The notes under the pieces were generated by a model that made no database searches, was not told the origin of the DNA, and was given only the letters and a program-made list of their open reading frames with translations. A stretch of DNA of 64,000 nt, from the NCBI GenBank assembly GCA_022457155.1, contig JAJGOT010000214.1, positions 642,501-706,500 of the forward strand, given 5' to 3'. The DNA is from Cladopsammia gracilis (lineage: Eukaryota; Cnidaria; Anthozoa; Scleractinia; Dendrophylliidae). This document shows positions 1 through 10,700 of this stretch, in pieces; within the stretch, counting starts at the first letter, position 1, and every line of letters starts with the position of its first letter. The position numbers were made by a program, and so were the translations under genes.

Positions 1-699
1 ATTTATACCCCAAACTGACGGTTTTCAAATGTTGGTAGTATCAAGATTAATGCATCAGTATTATTTGAAATAAGACACCCGGGTTTGCTTATAGACAGTA
101 AGGGAATAATACACTGGTCAAACAAATATTATTTTCAATTCTTCGTTCCCGTCACCTTTTTGCAGCTGTAATTGTGCCAACAGTTTAGTTTCAAATTGTC
201 CAATTAAAAGTTGTACTGAGCCATCATGGTTTCATTTTAGGGTAAAACTAAGATAGAGATTTACAACGCAATCTCGCCACATTCGGCTAATTTTTGTGAG
301 TTGCGATAAAAATGTCCTAGCATTCCCGTAATTGTTTTATTTCCAGCGTCCGGCAAACAATCGGAAATCTTAGAAATTGTCATTTTTTTTCTTTACTTTC
401 TGTTTCCTTTCTTTCCTTTGTTACGATAACTACACTGTGACAACAAGATACTGATACAGGTAAATAAGAATACAATGCACAGAATGATACTTACTCGATA
501 CAAAAAAGCAAGGCAGATTCTACGGTAGGGAAGGCGCCTATACAGTCGAACTTCCAGATGCGACCACCTCGTGAAAAAAACGAAAATTTTGTCCCTTGCA
601 TCAATATGATACAATATTTTGCGGTGATAGGTGCTTTGTACATTAAAATAACTACAAGTTCATATGAATCTGAAGTTAGGATTCCCCAAGGGTCTGGGA

Positions 700-832
700 C
701 CAGTTGCATAAAACTTAACGTCGGATGTAAATGCTAACGTCCGACGTTAAAATAGTAACTTTGACTGGGCTGGACGCCCGACGTTAGCTGTTGCTAACGT
801 CGGGCGTCTTGCGTTACGTTTTATGCAACTGG
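700..832. mobile_element. 133-bp MITE
   Basis: The terminal inverted repeats are CCAGTTGCATAAAAC and GTTTTATGCAACTGG. Inside, two back-to-back palindromic blocks repeat AACGTCGG/CCGACGTT. No target duplication can be read with certainty. Confidence 0.75.
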
Positions 833-953
833 CTTCAGACCTCTCGTAAGCGACCACCTTCGCTTTGTATTTTCGGCGGTCCTCTGCCCAGCCTGCGTGG
901 CAGTCGTTTCCTCTTCCTAAAGCCACAGGGACGAGCGCGTAAAAATTAAAATA

Positions 954-1032
954 TTTCGAAAGGCGCAGCCTTTCTTCTTCAGGGTTTTACAGATAAGAAG
1001 ACCATGAAGAAGAAAGGCTGTGCCTTTCGAAA
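954..1032. repeat. Long hairpin, 28-bp arms
   Basis: Arms at 954-981 and 1005-1032 (TTTCGAAAGGCGCAGCCTTT and onward) pair with one mismatch around a 23-base loop. The rest of 1-1681 holds nothing else recognisable apart from an ACAA-type simple repeat near 1303-1325. Confidence 0.75.
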
Positions 1033-1681
1033 CACCGGATTAACAATTTTCCTACCATGAATAGCTGATTATATCCTTTACTACAGGATGCGGTGCTTCT
1101 ATGTCGTTATTAGGAGGTGGTATTTGCAAAACAGTGACTTGTTTTCACAATGCACAAATAGCTAAGTTAACCAAGATTAATTTTCATTTCCTTTTTTCCC
1201 TCTGGATGAAACTTAATTTTTTTCACAACCGCTGTAAGGAACAGCTTTCAAAACTGTTTAAACACACTCCATCACAAGGTGACCTCACATGCAATGAACA
1301 TACAAACAAACAAACAAACAAACAACAAAAACATCCACGAGCACAAAAAATGTTTTTGCTGCGTATAGTAGCACTCGAATTAAACTAACAATGAAAATTA
1401 TTTGTTACGAGTGCTTAAAAAAACGGCATCAAAAATGGTTATGTAGCATGTGCACGAGCGTTTGTCTCTGCCACACAGCACTCGTGACAAACAATTTTCA
1501 TTATTCTTACATTATTCAAGTTGGAGGTGGGGTGGAAGAGGCTGTGAGCGTTAATTTCTGAAACAAAAAGTGTCCACAAAGACAATATCAAATGAAAGTG
1601 CCTTACCCCCTCCGACACATTTTAGTGAAGAAGATGACGCTGCATGGTTTACCTTTAATTCGATGTTTACTTTGTTTATAG

Positions 1682-1819
1682 CATCAGGCACTTGCGACTT
1701 TGAGATGGGTCTGTGTGGATACGGACATGATCCCAATGCCGAGTTCCAATGGACCAACAATACGGGTCCTACATACAGTTCAAATACCGGACCCGCAGGA
1801 GATCATTCAACTGGAGCAG
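1682..1819 (+). CDS. Exon A: MAM domain, first part
   Basis: The acceptor follows TTTGTTTATAG and the donor is GCAG|gtcatg. The exon enters with two bases of a split codon and leaves in phase 1. It encodes the MAM start with cysteines in CDF and CGY and ends at GDHSTGAG. Open frame upstream of the acceptor to about 1570 is probably intron. Confidence 0.85.
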
Positions 1820-4217
1820 GTCATGTATCAGTTCAAATGGTCTTACAGTATCAAAACACAGAAATGTCAGACACATCTAGCTTAAGGCCCGTTTACACAT
1901 GCGATTTTTGATGCGATTTTTGTCGCACTTGTCAATGCAATTTTTGTCGCGCGCAAGTTGCATCTTCAAATCGCATGTGTAAACGGGCGGCGATTTCAGT
2001 GCGATTTGGGCGCAATTTGTCGTGCGATGTCGCAGAGGTTTCGAACATGATGCAATTTGGCGGCGATTTTTGGGAAATCGCACTAAATCACAGCAAATGT
2101 TGCACCCGAATCGCACAGGAAATCGTCGCTGGTTTACACTTACGACAAAATTTGCATTGGAGAGCGCGACTAAAATCGCATGTGTAAACGGGCCTTTAAT
2201 GATTCCTTTCTAAATTACTTTATATTTCTTCTGAACGCAGGATCATACATGTACATCGAAACATCGTACCCGCGTTTAAACCGAGAGGCAGCCCGCTTAA
2301 TAAGTCCCGTGATCTCCAGCGCTGATGGAAACTGTCTTAGGTTTTACTATCATATGCATGGACTTAACATCCGGGAACTTTTGGTACACTCCCAGTCCCA
2401 CAGCGGCTCGAGAACTCTTCTTTGGCGACGACAAGGGGAACTGGGAAATGCCTGGCACATGGCTTCTGTCCCGTTATACGTACCCAAAGACACTACTATC
2501 AAGGTGAAGGAAACAGCACCTATGATCCACAACAAAATGATAGAAATGCCGGTTATAACCCCCGCCCCCCACCCCGCTTATAAGCGCACCCAGTTTTAGG
2601 TCCACCAGTTCGGTAACTAAACATTATTTCGGTTACACCCCCCCCCCCCCCCCTCCCCCAGTCATATATGTAAGCACACCACATCTTTTAAAAAATTTAC
2701 ACCAAATTATCTGAAACAACGCTTTTTTATCACAATATTTTTTTCTTGCCAGCCAAAAAACCCTTACGAAGTTGTATAAGCCCATGGCTGTTTAGCGGCA
2801 TTTTACGGTACGTTTCGATACCATTTTGTCTCTCCTCCGCACTTAAAGCTCCAAAGCACGGGCGGAGACGTTCGAAAATGCTTTCAAAATTGAAAATTAC
2901 AAACGCGTCACTTTTATAGTGTAAACGGGTGATAACGGAGTCTTTAAAACGCTGACGCTTTTTTGAATCGTTTTAGTGTGGAAAGTAGACGAAAAGGTGT
3001 AAAAAGTAAAGTTTTCAAACAAAGTCGAATTTGCATGGACAGGTGATACAAAAACATAGCGTAAAGAAGGGGTGAAAGTAGCGAACGACTTGCAAAACCT
3101 TTCGAAGTACTTAAATCCGTTAATTGTGCTATTGATAACACAGGTTGTATTTGAGGGAATTGCTGGCACGGGATATATGGGTGACATAGCTATTGATGAT
3201 GTACTGGTGTTCCAGAAGAGCGATTGCGCAATAATACCAAACTCAGCACAGCCAAGCCCACCAAAACCGACGACTGTCCCCACACCACCACGTAAGTTAA
3301 CTTATTTGACTTTAATTTGTCAAAGTTTAAGTCAGTTGAAACTAAAAACCTTTTCCCGGTTGGAGAATACGGCCATGAATTTATTGACACCATATATTTC
3401 AATCCCCTGCAGCAACGCCCTGTTCGCACTAGCTTTTGTAAAATTTGCTGTTTTGAAAACAACTCGGCCTTTGATCATGACATATGAGGAAAGGAGTAGA
3501 ACAGATTACACACTACACCTGTTGGTAGTTGCTACGAACATCGCCGTTTGATAAGACCCCACTCATGTGAATCCCATGTTGAAGATCCTGCAATCTCGTT
3601 TTCAGGGTATCTACGGTCCAAGAGACGGGGAATAAGGGAGACCTGGAAATGAGTTTGTGAGCACGTTACTCACATACCCTTCAGTTTAGGGTGAGAATGT
3701 TATGGCGAGGCCCCTTATATATTTCTATGGTCGAGGGGGCGAGAAGAAGAGAAACCTGGAAAACAGCTTGAGCACGTTACTCACATAACTTGTTAGGGTG
3801 AGAATGGTATGCATGTGGCGAGGTCCCCTAAAAACAGGAACGTATTGTTTGCTTTTGTATTTCAATCTATAGCTGTTTCGTATTGTGGACGTAAACCCCA
3901 CACGCGTATCGTGGGTGGCGATATAGCCGTTCCCAAATCTTGGCCTTGGCAGGCCATGCTAATGTATCGGAGCAGAAACGGGGAATGGAAACAGTTCTGC
4001 GGAGGAGCCCTGGTAACTAATGAGTGGGTATTGACCGCTGCCCACTGCATAGTGGATATCAGGGAGGAAGACTACAGCACTCACATGGTCAGGTATTAGC
4101 AAAAACTCTTATTCTTCGGCCATTTCAACTTTAACAGAAATAAAATACACACTGCGGTTATAAACATGACAAAACAACGCATGTTGTAAAAAACTTTGAT
4201 TAATGACTGGACGTTTC

Positions 4218-4248
<31 letters not shown>

Positions 4249-5242
4249 GGTTGGATATAACACAATAAAATTTAAATGCTCTGGAGAAAGAGTGGAACCT
4301 AATTTAACCCTATTCGGCCTGGGGGGGGGGGGGGGGGGGGGGGGGGCACAAAGTGCCCGCGCTAACTTTCAACATTCATAACTTCCTTAATATGTATGCA
4401 AACGCCATCAAACTTTGTGACTTTTCCTAAAATTTATCTGGCAACAATTTCGTATGACAATTTTTTGATCACGTGACTTGATGGTTCCATGGCAACAAGA
4501 TTTTGACAGCCATGTTTTTTTAAAATTGCATATTTGTACCTTTGAATGAAGAAAAACAATGTTTATTGGTGTAACTTTTATATTTTTACGTCATTTAGCG
4601 TTTATTTATTGGTTTTGATTAATTTTGGGTGAATTTGGACGGTTTTTAAGAGGTTTTGAAAAAATTCAGAAATCCAAGATGGCGGATCCAAGATGGCGGC
4701 CGCATAACTAATTACCTAATAACTACGTCATATGACGTCATCGTTCCATTATGTGGACCGCAAAGGAGACAGTTTTGGACGTACTATGTACCCTCTAGGT
4801 TTCATTGCCATAGCCTTAATGTTCTTGAAGTTACGAAGGGGGGGCACAATGTGCCCCCCCCCCCCCCCCAGGCTCAGAAACTCAAAAAAAGCCCAGGCCG
4901 AATAGGGTTAAAAGAAATGACAATAGTCAGCCATTGCAGATCATATGACTTCAACGGGCCACAACATTAAATGGGATCATTTTGAAATTTTAACAACTGG
5001 GAGATGGGATATCCATTGTAGAATTAAGGAGACATTATTGATTAAGGATTTAAAACCAGCTTTAAATGAAAATGTGGGTAGTGAGAAACTTTTTCTTTAC
5101 TAGCCTTGAATATATGTTTATATTTTCTAGCAGACTTTAAGATAGGTTTGTATATTATCATTTTTTCACTATTGTCATTTCTTTTAAATTAGGTTCCAGT
5201 CTTTCTCCATAGCATTTAAATTTTATTGTGTTATATCCAACC

Positions 5243-5273
<31 letters not shown>

Positions 5274-7607
5274 GAAACGTCAAGTCATTGATGAAAGTTT
5301 TTTACAACATGCGTTTTGTCATGTTCATAACCGCAGAGTGTATTTTATTTCTGCTAAGGTATTGGCAAGTTATTCATTCAAGAAACATTAAAGACTCTCT
5401 GTCTACCAGGATGTTTTGTGGTCATCTGTTTAATATGTTTTGATGGGTTATGGGCTCCTGGTTTTGAATATTCTGAAAAACAACTTGCAGCCTTAGGCTA
5501 TATATTATCCAATAGATATAATCACATAAACTCTTGTTCGTAACTTGATAAGAAATAAAACACAAACAGCGGTGATAAACATGGTAAACCAACGCATTTT
5601 TTATAATAAACTTGACGTTTCGTATGCTAAGCGACATACATTTTCAAAAGTAACCGTTACAGTGTTTGAAAACTGTTTAAAGAGTTCAAAATTTGTGTTC
5701 TGGAACCAAGATTAAGAAAAACAATCTTAACAGTTTAATAGTACGGACTGTCACATTTGCGTTGTTTTTTTCTTCAAGAATTAAAACCGATGAAATAACT
5801 GAAATACTACTCATTACCTAGTCGCGATATGTCATGTCCTGCTATCACACAAGTATTTTCAAATAAAATCCTCATGCTCATGAAATCTCTCCGAAATATT
5901 GCTGTAATTACATCTTCGCTCATTCGCCTTCAATGGAGCAAAGAGATTTCGAATCTACCTTAGGACTCATCAAGTAGCCTCTTCCAGGCGTTTAGATTGT
6001 GGGGAGCAGCGAAAAGCGGCGCGTGGCGCTATAGGGTCGGCGCGAGGAAAAACTGGGCCTCTCTCTCCCCAGCCTCCCCTCGTTTTTTCTCTTGCGCCCA
6101 ATTTTTCTTTCGCGCGCCACAAACTTAACGCCTGGAACCGGGCTACTCATCAAGAGACGTGTAGAAGAGAGAAGAGATTATTTTATTTTCCACTGACGGG
6201 TTGAATAGCCGCACACAAACTGTGTGACCATCCGTATTGTTTAATTTAGAGGCAATTCTCATACATTTCCTCTGAATTTAAAAATACTAACGGTCACACA
6301 GTTCGTGTGGGTCTGTAGGAGCCCTGTGTTTTGGCTTGCTACGATGATCAGTATCACCAGATTAAAACACTTTACCCTGTGAACATTAAGAAAATAAGTA
6401 CAGTCAACTCTCAACGCTTCGCGCCTTTGTAAGCGAGCAGCGAAAATAATTGAACACAATCTTAGCCAATTCGAACTAAAATAATGCTACTTGTTTCAAT
6501 GTGCGATCACCGACTGAACTTATGCATATGTACGAAACCTGTATCGATGCGCCCAATGCATCTTGTTTAAGGCGGGGGTAAACCTGAATTTTAATGAAAT
6601 TTTAAGAGGTTTTAAGAAGGGATGGGTGAAAGAAAATGATTTTTGGAACACCAACAGACAGTCGATACCCATGTAAGAGCACCCCAGGTTGCTAGTGGAC
6701 TAACTTGGTATCCGTCTATTAATTATTAACTACGAATTCTAACTTTAAAACTTCACTAAATCTTCAATATTTCTTTCTCTAAATTTTACCAATCCTTTGA
6801 GAAAAACTATTTCCTCCCAAACATACTCAAAAATCACCCAAAAATTTACAAAACACCCCATAACATAGATTTATGTTTTAAGCATAGGGTTTTTGGATTG
6901 CTTGAAACGTGAACGTGATATTTCCATTAAAGCTATGTTAAGTGGCGGGAAAATGGCGTTTAGGTTAACTCCCGCCTTAATAACTAGAGGTATTCACAAG
7001 CAAAACTGTTAGAAACACATTGGATCTTTTTTTCTGTTTTCTCTTTAGGATGGGAGCTCATTACAAAAATACCTCACTACTGATTGGCTCTGAGCAGGAC
7101 TTTGGGATCAAAAAGATCTATTTCCATCACGAGTACAACAGTCTGACCAATTACAACTTCGACATTGGCCTTATTCACTTGAACCGATCCGCAATAATTC
7201 AAGATGGCGTAGACCTAGTGTGTCTTCCTGACGACAACATCAGCTTCCCCCCCGGATCTCATTGTTGGATAACCGGCTGGGGAACACTACAACCCGGTGG
7301 GGCATCACCAGACGAACTCCAACAGGCCAGAGTTCCTTTGGTATCGAACCAGGAATGCACCAAGAATGGCTCTTATGAAGCGCACATGATTACCCCTGAG
7401 ATGCTATGCGCTGGGTTTCCGCAGGGAGGCGTAGATGCCTGTCAGGGGGATTCAGGCGGGCCACTGGTATGCGAAGACAATGGCAAATGGTACCTCATGG
7501 GGGACACCAGCTGGGGCTATAGCTGCGCGAAGCCAAACTATTATGGGATTTATGGTCGAGTGGCGCTTCTAAAGGATTGGGTTTTCAATGTGATGGCTAA
7601 TCCTTGA
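1682..7607 (+). CDS. MAM domain / trypsin-like serine protease, five 3' exons (5' end not seen)
   Basis: A predicted secreted serine endopeptidase. Five exons join in frame: 1682-1819, 2241-2503, 3144-3291, 3873-4092 and 7049-7607, all with AG/GT borders, giving 441 residues to the stop. Residues 1-163 form a MAM domain (starts [12 protein letters not shown], ends near [11 protein letters not shown]) with four cysteines. A Pro/Thr-rich linker follows, then CGRKP and the activation site R194-IVGG. The catalytic domain (195-441, a usual length) has His240 in TAAHC, Asp294 in FDIGL and Ser391 in GDSGGP. Asp385, six residues before the serine, and SWGYSC predict cleavage after Lys/Arg. The linker Cys can pair with C314 (chymotrypsin 1-122 type), keeping the MAM part attached after activation. 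The signal peptide and any earlier domains are not visible upstream. Similar MAM-protease fusions are known in cnidarians; the substrate is unknown. Confidence 0.9.
1886..2195. mobile_element. TTAA-flanked MITE in intron 1
   Basis: A 310-bp element lies between two TTAA copies (1882-1885 and 2196-2199). Its ends are inverted repeats reading GGCCCGTTTACACATGCGAT and its complement. A second copy of the end motif lies near 1970-1990. TTAA duplication is the mark of piggyBac-type insertion, but these ends do not start CCC, so the superfamily is inferred. The open frames inside it are repeat sequence. Confidence 0.75.
2241..2503 (+). CDS. Exon B: MAM domain, central part
   Basis: The acceptor is CTGAACGCAG and the donor ATCAAG|gtgaag. 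The exon completes the split Gly codon and ends in phase 0. It encodes [10 protein letters not shown] through [11 protein letters not shown] to [12 protein letters not shown], the core beta strands and third cysteine of a MAM domain. Confidence 0.88.
2504..3143 (+). other. Intron 2, with C-rich tract
   Basis: The intron holds a poly-C run at about 2638-2652 followed by CTCCCCC. No coding or transposon signature is recognised; the antisense open frames at 2897-3283 have no recognisable domain. Confidence 0.6.
3144..3291 (+). CDS. Exon C: MAM domain end and linker
   Basis: The acceptor is TAACACAG and the donor CACCAC|gtaagt, leaving in phase 1. It encodes [20 protein letters not shown], the typical MAM C-terminal strand, then the fourth cysteine and a Pro/Thr-rich hinge. 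Confidence 0.88.
3620..3835. repeat. Tandem duplication in intron 3
   Basis: Two diverged copies of a roughly 110-bp unit share GAGCACGTTACTCACATA, AGGGTGAGAATG and GCGAGG(C/T)CCC. Nothing suggests a function. Confidence 0.6.
3873..4092 (+). CDS. Exon D: activation site and catalytic His
   Basis: The acceptor is CAATCTATAG and the donor GGTCAG|gtatta (phase 2). It encodes the disulfide-forming CGRKP, the activation cleavage R-IVGG, the CGGALV strand and TAAHC with the catalytic histidine. Confidence 0.92.
4131..5357 (+). mobile_element. Penelope-like element 3' end with inverted terminal repeats
   Basis: Inverted arms of about 185 bp (4131-4303 plus 4912-4926, against 5169-5357) enclose a short coding remnant. 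The remnant, 4927-5103, reads [19 protein letters not shown], continues through [18 protein letters not shown] and ends KLFLY-stop. This matches the C-terminal tail of Penelope-like RT/GIY-YIG polyproteins as I know them. The arm is probably the element's terminal repeat. It contains CTGAAGA, a 5-bp stem and CGAAAC, like a hammerhead ribozyme core. The 5' arm is interrupted by a 600-bp MITE. The element lies within intron 4 of the protease gene. Confidence 0.65.
4308..4907. mobile_element. piggyBac-like MITE, exactly 600 bp
   Basis: The element is flanked by TTAA at 4304-4307 and 4908-4911. Terminal inverted repeats are CCCTATTCGGCCTGGG and its perfect complement, starting CCC as in piggyBac. 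Inside are a poly-G run (4321-4346), a poly-C run (about 4853-4869) and paired AAGATGGCGG motifs. There is no transposase, so it is non-autonomous. It split the Penelope-like arm and is therefore the younger insertion. Confidence 0.85.
5541..5665 (-). repeat. Second Penelope-like terminal repeat copy
   Basis: On the - strand this is a diverged copy of the terminal repeat at 5230-5350. It shares GCATACGAAACGTC and the region equivalent to ACAACATGCGTTTTGTCATG. No coding part is attached. Confidence 0.6.
5975..6145. mobile_element. 171-bp MITE with 9-bp target duplication
   Basis: The 9-bp sequence CTCATCAAG occurs on both sides (5966-5974 and 6146-6154). The ends are imperfect inverted repeats: TAGCC..TTCCAGGCGTTTAGATTGTGG against the complement of CCACAAACTTAACGCCTGGAACCGGGCTA (each compared in parts). 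The interior is GC-rich. A 9-bp duplication suggests the Mutator superfamily. Confidence 0.7.
6571..6976. mobile_element. TTAA-flanked MITE in intron 4
   Basis: TTAA lies at 6567-6570 and 6977-6980. The ends GGCGGGGGTAAACCT and AGGTTAACTCCCGCC are imperfect inverted repeats. The interior is AT-rich and non-coding. Insertion class is inferred from TTAA. Confidence 0.65.
7049..7607 (+). CDS. Exon E: catalytic Asp and Ser, stop
   Basis: The acceptor TTTTCTCTTTAG follows a pyrimidine tract. The exon completes the split Arg codon and runs RMGAHYKN to the TGA at 7605-7607. It carries FDIGL (Asp), [20 protein letters not shown] (Ser and the S1-pocket Asp) and SWGYSCAKP. Confidence 0.93.
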
Positions 7608-7725
7608 CATTATCTAATCTATCTTCAAAATAGAAGTGTAGTCGTGTTCATGTAACAAGATGTTTTCAAGTAGATAAAATTGTGTGACCAATTCAATTTG
7701 ATTGTTTGAGAAATCACAACGCTGA

Positions 7726-7731
7726 AATAAA
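7726..7731 (+). terminator. Polyadenylation signal of the protease gene
   Basis: AATAAA lies 119 bases after the stop codon, a normal 3' UTR distance. Confidence 0.65.
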
Positions 7732-7739
7732 GTAAAGTT

Positions 7740-10700
7740 AAGTAAGGGGATTTATGTGGGTTGTTTTTGCTCTAAGTTTAAGTTAGAAAATTTGCCAAGG
7801 AACGGCATCCTCGATATAACAGGATCCGATTAACATAAGAACGTCCGACCAATTACAGTCCTGTGGATGCAAATCCAGCTGTGTGACTTCTTAAAAGAAA
7901 ACGTTTTTAATGTTGTTGTCTGTTGCCGAGTATTTTAGAACGGAATCCGAATTATTTTTCTTTTTTTGTCGGTTTCTTTTTCATGCACAGAGTCACTACA
8001 TATATTATGTATAGGTTTTTGACGCTACGGAACTGCAGTCCAGTAAACGCTGCGAAGGTCTGGGCCATGCTATCTGCAGTAATTTTATATTTGATGTACT
8101 GAGTTTTCTTCCAATTGAAGATCTCTTTACAATTCCAGTTTACAAAAGTGAAAAAAAAAAAACACCAGAGAAGCAATTATCAACAAACCGTGACTCGAAG
8201 TAACTCCATTCCCTTCCTTTCCTTTCCTTCCCTTTCTTTGGTGTGATGTCTTCGGATTTTACCGACTTATTAAATGTAGATGTAGATGTAAACAGTTTCC
8301 CAATTCTCTATTCTTTTTCTTTTCAAAACAGGCAATTTCTTAGGAAAGAAATGCGGATGTGCTTTTATTTTGAAAGTCACAACGTAGGATCTTATCCAGA
8401 GACTTTTAAAAAGTTAGAACAAGTCTGGTACAACTCAGCGTCAGTCACTCTGGAGGTGTCACGAACAGCCTCCAATAAACAGTAATCCGACTTTTGGAGT
8501 GAAAGCGAATGATCGAGCATAAGATCTGCTTTCTCAGCACACTTCTAAAAAAATACTCGACCTAAAAGACTTCTTTCCCTCTAAATTTCGGTATAAAGGA
8601 TCCTTGGATCCTATCGCAAAAACATGCTTTCCGAGTTGTGAAGTATCTGTTTGGAAAGCCATATAATGGGCTCGCGAATTTTCTGCCATTTTTGGGAGGT
8701 ATTGAAATCATTACCAACAATGATTTCTAAAATCCAATAGCACGATTTCCGCCATTCAAATGAATGTTTAGCAAAACAATTTGATCAGATCGGTTGTGTT
8801 AGGTTATTGAAATCTCCCTGTTAAAAACAACTTTTAAAGTTACAGAAAAAGAAACAACGCTTCACCATCATGAAATTCTTTCTCAGGTATACCTGAACAG
8901 CGGAGCGTCATGAGAAGTGGACTAGAATGCAACAGATTGGGGTACAATTGCACAATTCATGGCACACATAATTTGTCTTGAGATCGGCTACTTAAAAAAA
9001 AAACATAACTGAGCAAAAACAGGCATATAAATTTTTTTCTTTTAAATAGTAGTTCAAAAATAGAAACGTTTTTTTCAAATCAAATTATGATTATCGTTGG
9101 AAATGCAACATCGCCCAACACATTTGTACCTGACAAGAATTCGGATCAACCGCTCATCATTTCGTGGATTAATTCCCAGCATTCGTCGACGTCTCTTTAG
9201 TCTTTTGGACAATCACATTCGTATTATAAAAGGCTACCGACAAATACACAGAAAAAAAACTGATAGAGAAATAAACCAGAAGAACGAAAAATGTTCTTGG
9301 TACTAAACTGCTCGAAACCTCTCGGGCTAACAAAGAAAATTCCTTTGCGCGCATGTATACAAGATTAAAACTGTTGAAAAGGGCTAAACTGCATTTACGT
9401 GGCATGTCAGCTGTTTTAGTCAAAGTTTACGTTTTCTAACTACAGGGGTGTGGATATTTTTAGGTTTCCTAAGTAACCATTATTCGTCGGAGCAACGTAA
9501 AGTAAGCAGTTTTACTACGCCAAAGTTCTATTTTTCAAGGATTCGAAGACAAAGAGACAGGGACTTCGATTTAAACCAGTTATGTTCCTTAATGGCTATG
9601 TGGATGCAATATTTTTTTAACAAATTCGTGTTAGAAAAATAGATTTACAAACAATAACCAACACCATAGGAAACTACTGCTCATTAGTCAGTTTAGTGTT
9701 TATTTGTAATGTTCGCACAGTTTAGGCTTTTACCCAAAGCTTGTAGAGTAAGAGGTAAATTGCACCACTGAGTGATAGAAATGAACTGTTAAATGCCTTT
9801 CGTAACTGGCCAGAGTTAACGTAACAATCCAACGGCAAGTTTCATCTTAACACCTGTTTTAATTTTCTAAATCACGGATTTAAAAATCGTACGTTAATAT
9901 TGATAACCACACACTGTGATGCAGCGTGCTTAGCTTACACAGCTGCGACCGGCTTTTGTCCGCCAAAATTCCAGTATGCGCCATAAAGCTTGCACTGAAT
10001 ATTCAAAAAAACTCGACCCAGTAAGCAGGTAGCCTCGTGTACTTGCGGAATATCCAGTGAAATAGCTGTAGCATGTTTAGCATTGCCGTGAATTGAAATT
10101 GAGGAGGACTGCAAATGTGTGCATTTGTAGCGTTTTTGAACATGGGAGGACAGTAACTGGACGATTTACGCGATTTTGATCTATTTTGACTATTTGTCAT
10201 TTGCAGGTTACCCTTTCGCAGTCTTTAAGATCAAAGTTCGAGTCAGCTGATAGGACTCTTAATTTTTAATCTTTAGGTGAAATTATAAGTTGTGATAACT
10301 AATAAAAGCCAAGGAGCAGTACATTTTCTTTGGGTTGTGATAATTTTTCGATAGTTTGCAAAAATACATTTGAAATTCTTTTCAAATTTGAAGCATTATT
10401 ACTAGTACATTTGTCAGGAGCGGGTTATGAATGCATTCTTTTTCTTCGCCTTTTGACTGGCTACGTGGGCGATGCCTTGCTGCTCAGTGGTATCTGGGTG
10501 AATACAAAGAAAACTAAGTTGAGGCGGAAAATAACAAAAATGAAACGTTTCACTATTTATAGTTTTCAACATCACCTGACACAAAACAGCACCAGAAGGG
10601 TTTTGGCTTTGAATGATGAAAATCACAGCCGGGAAAAATTCTTTGAAAGCACAGCTGACATCAGTTACTACGAATTGTTTTTCTTGTGAAAGAATGCTCG

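Noticed and set aside
1570..1681. N-terminal extension of the protease from the open frame before exon A
   Set aside because: A good acceptor precedes CATCAGGCACTTGC, the upstream residues look non-coding, and MAM domains usually start at a phase-1 intron.
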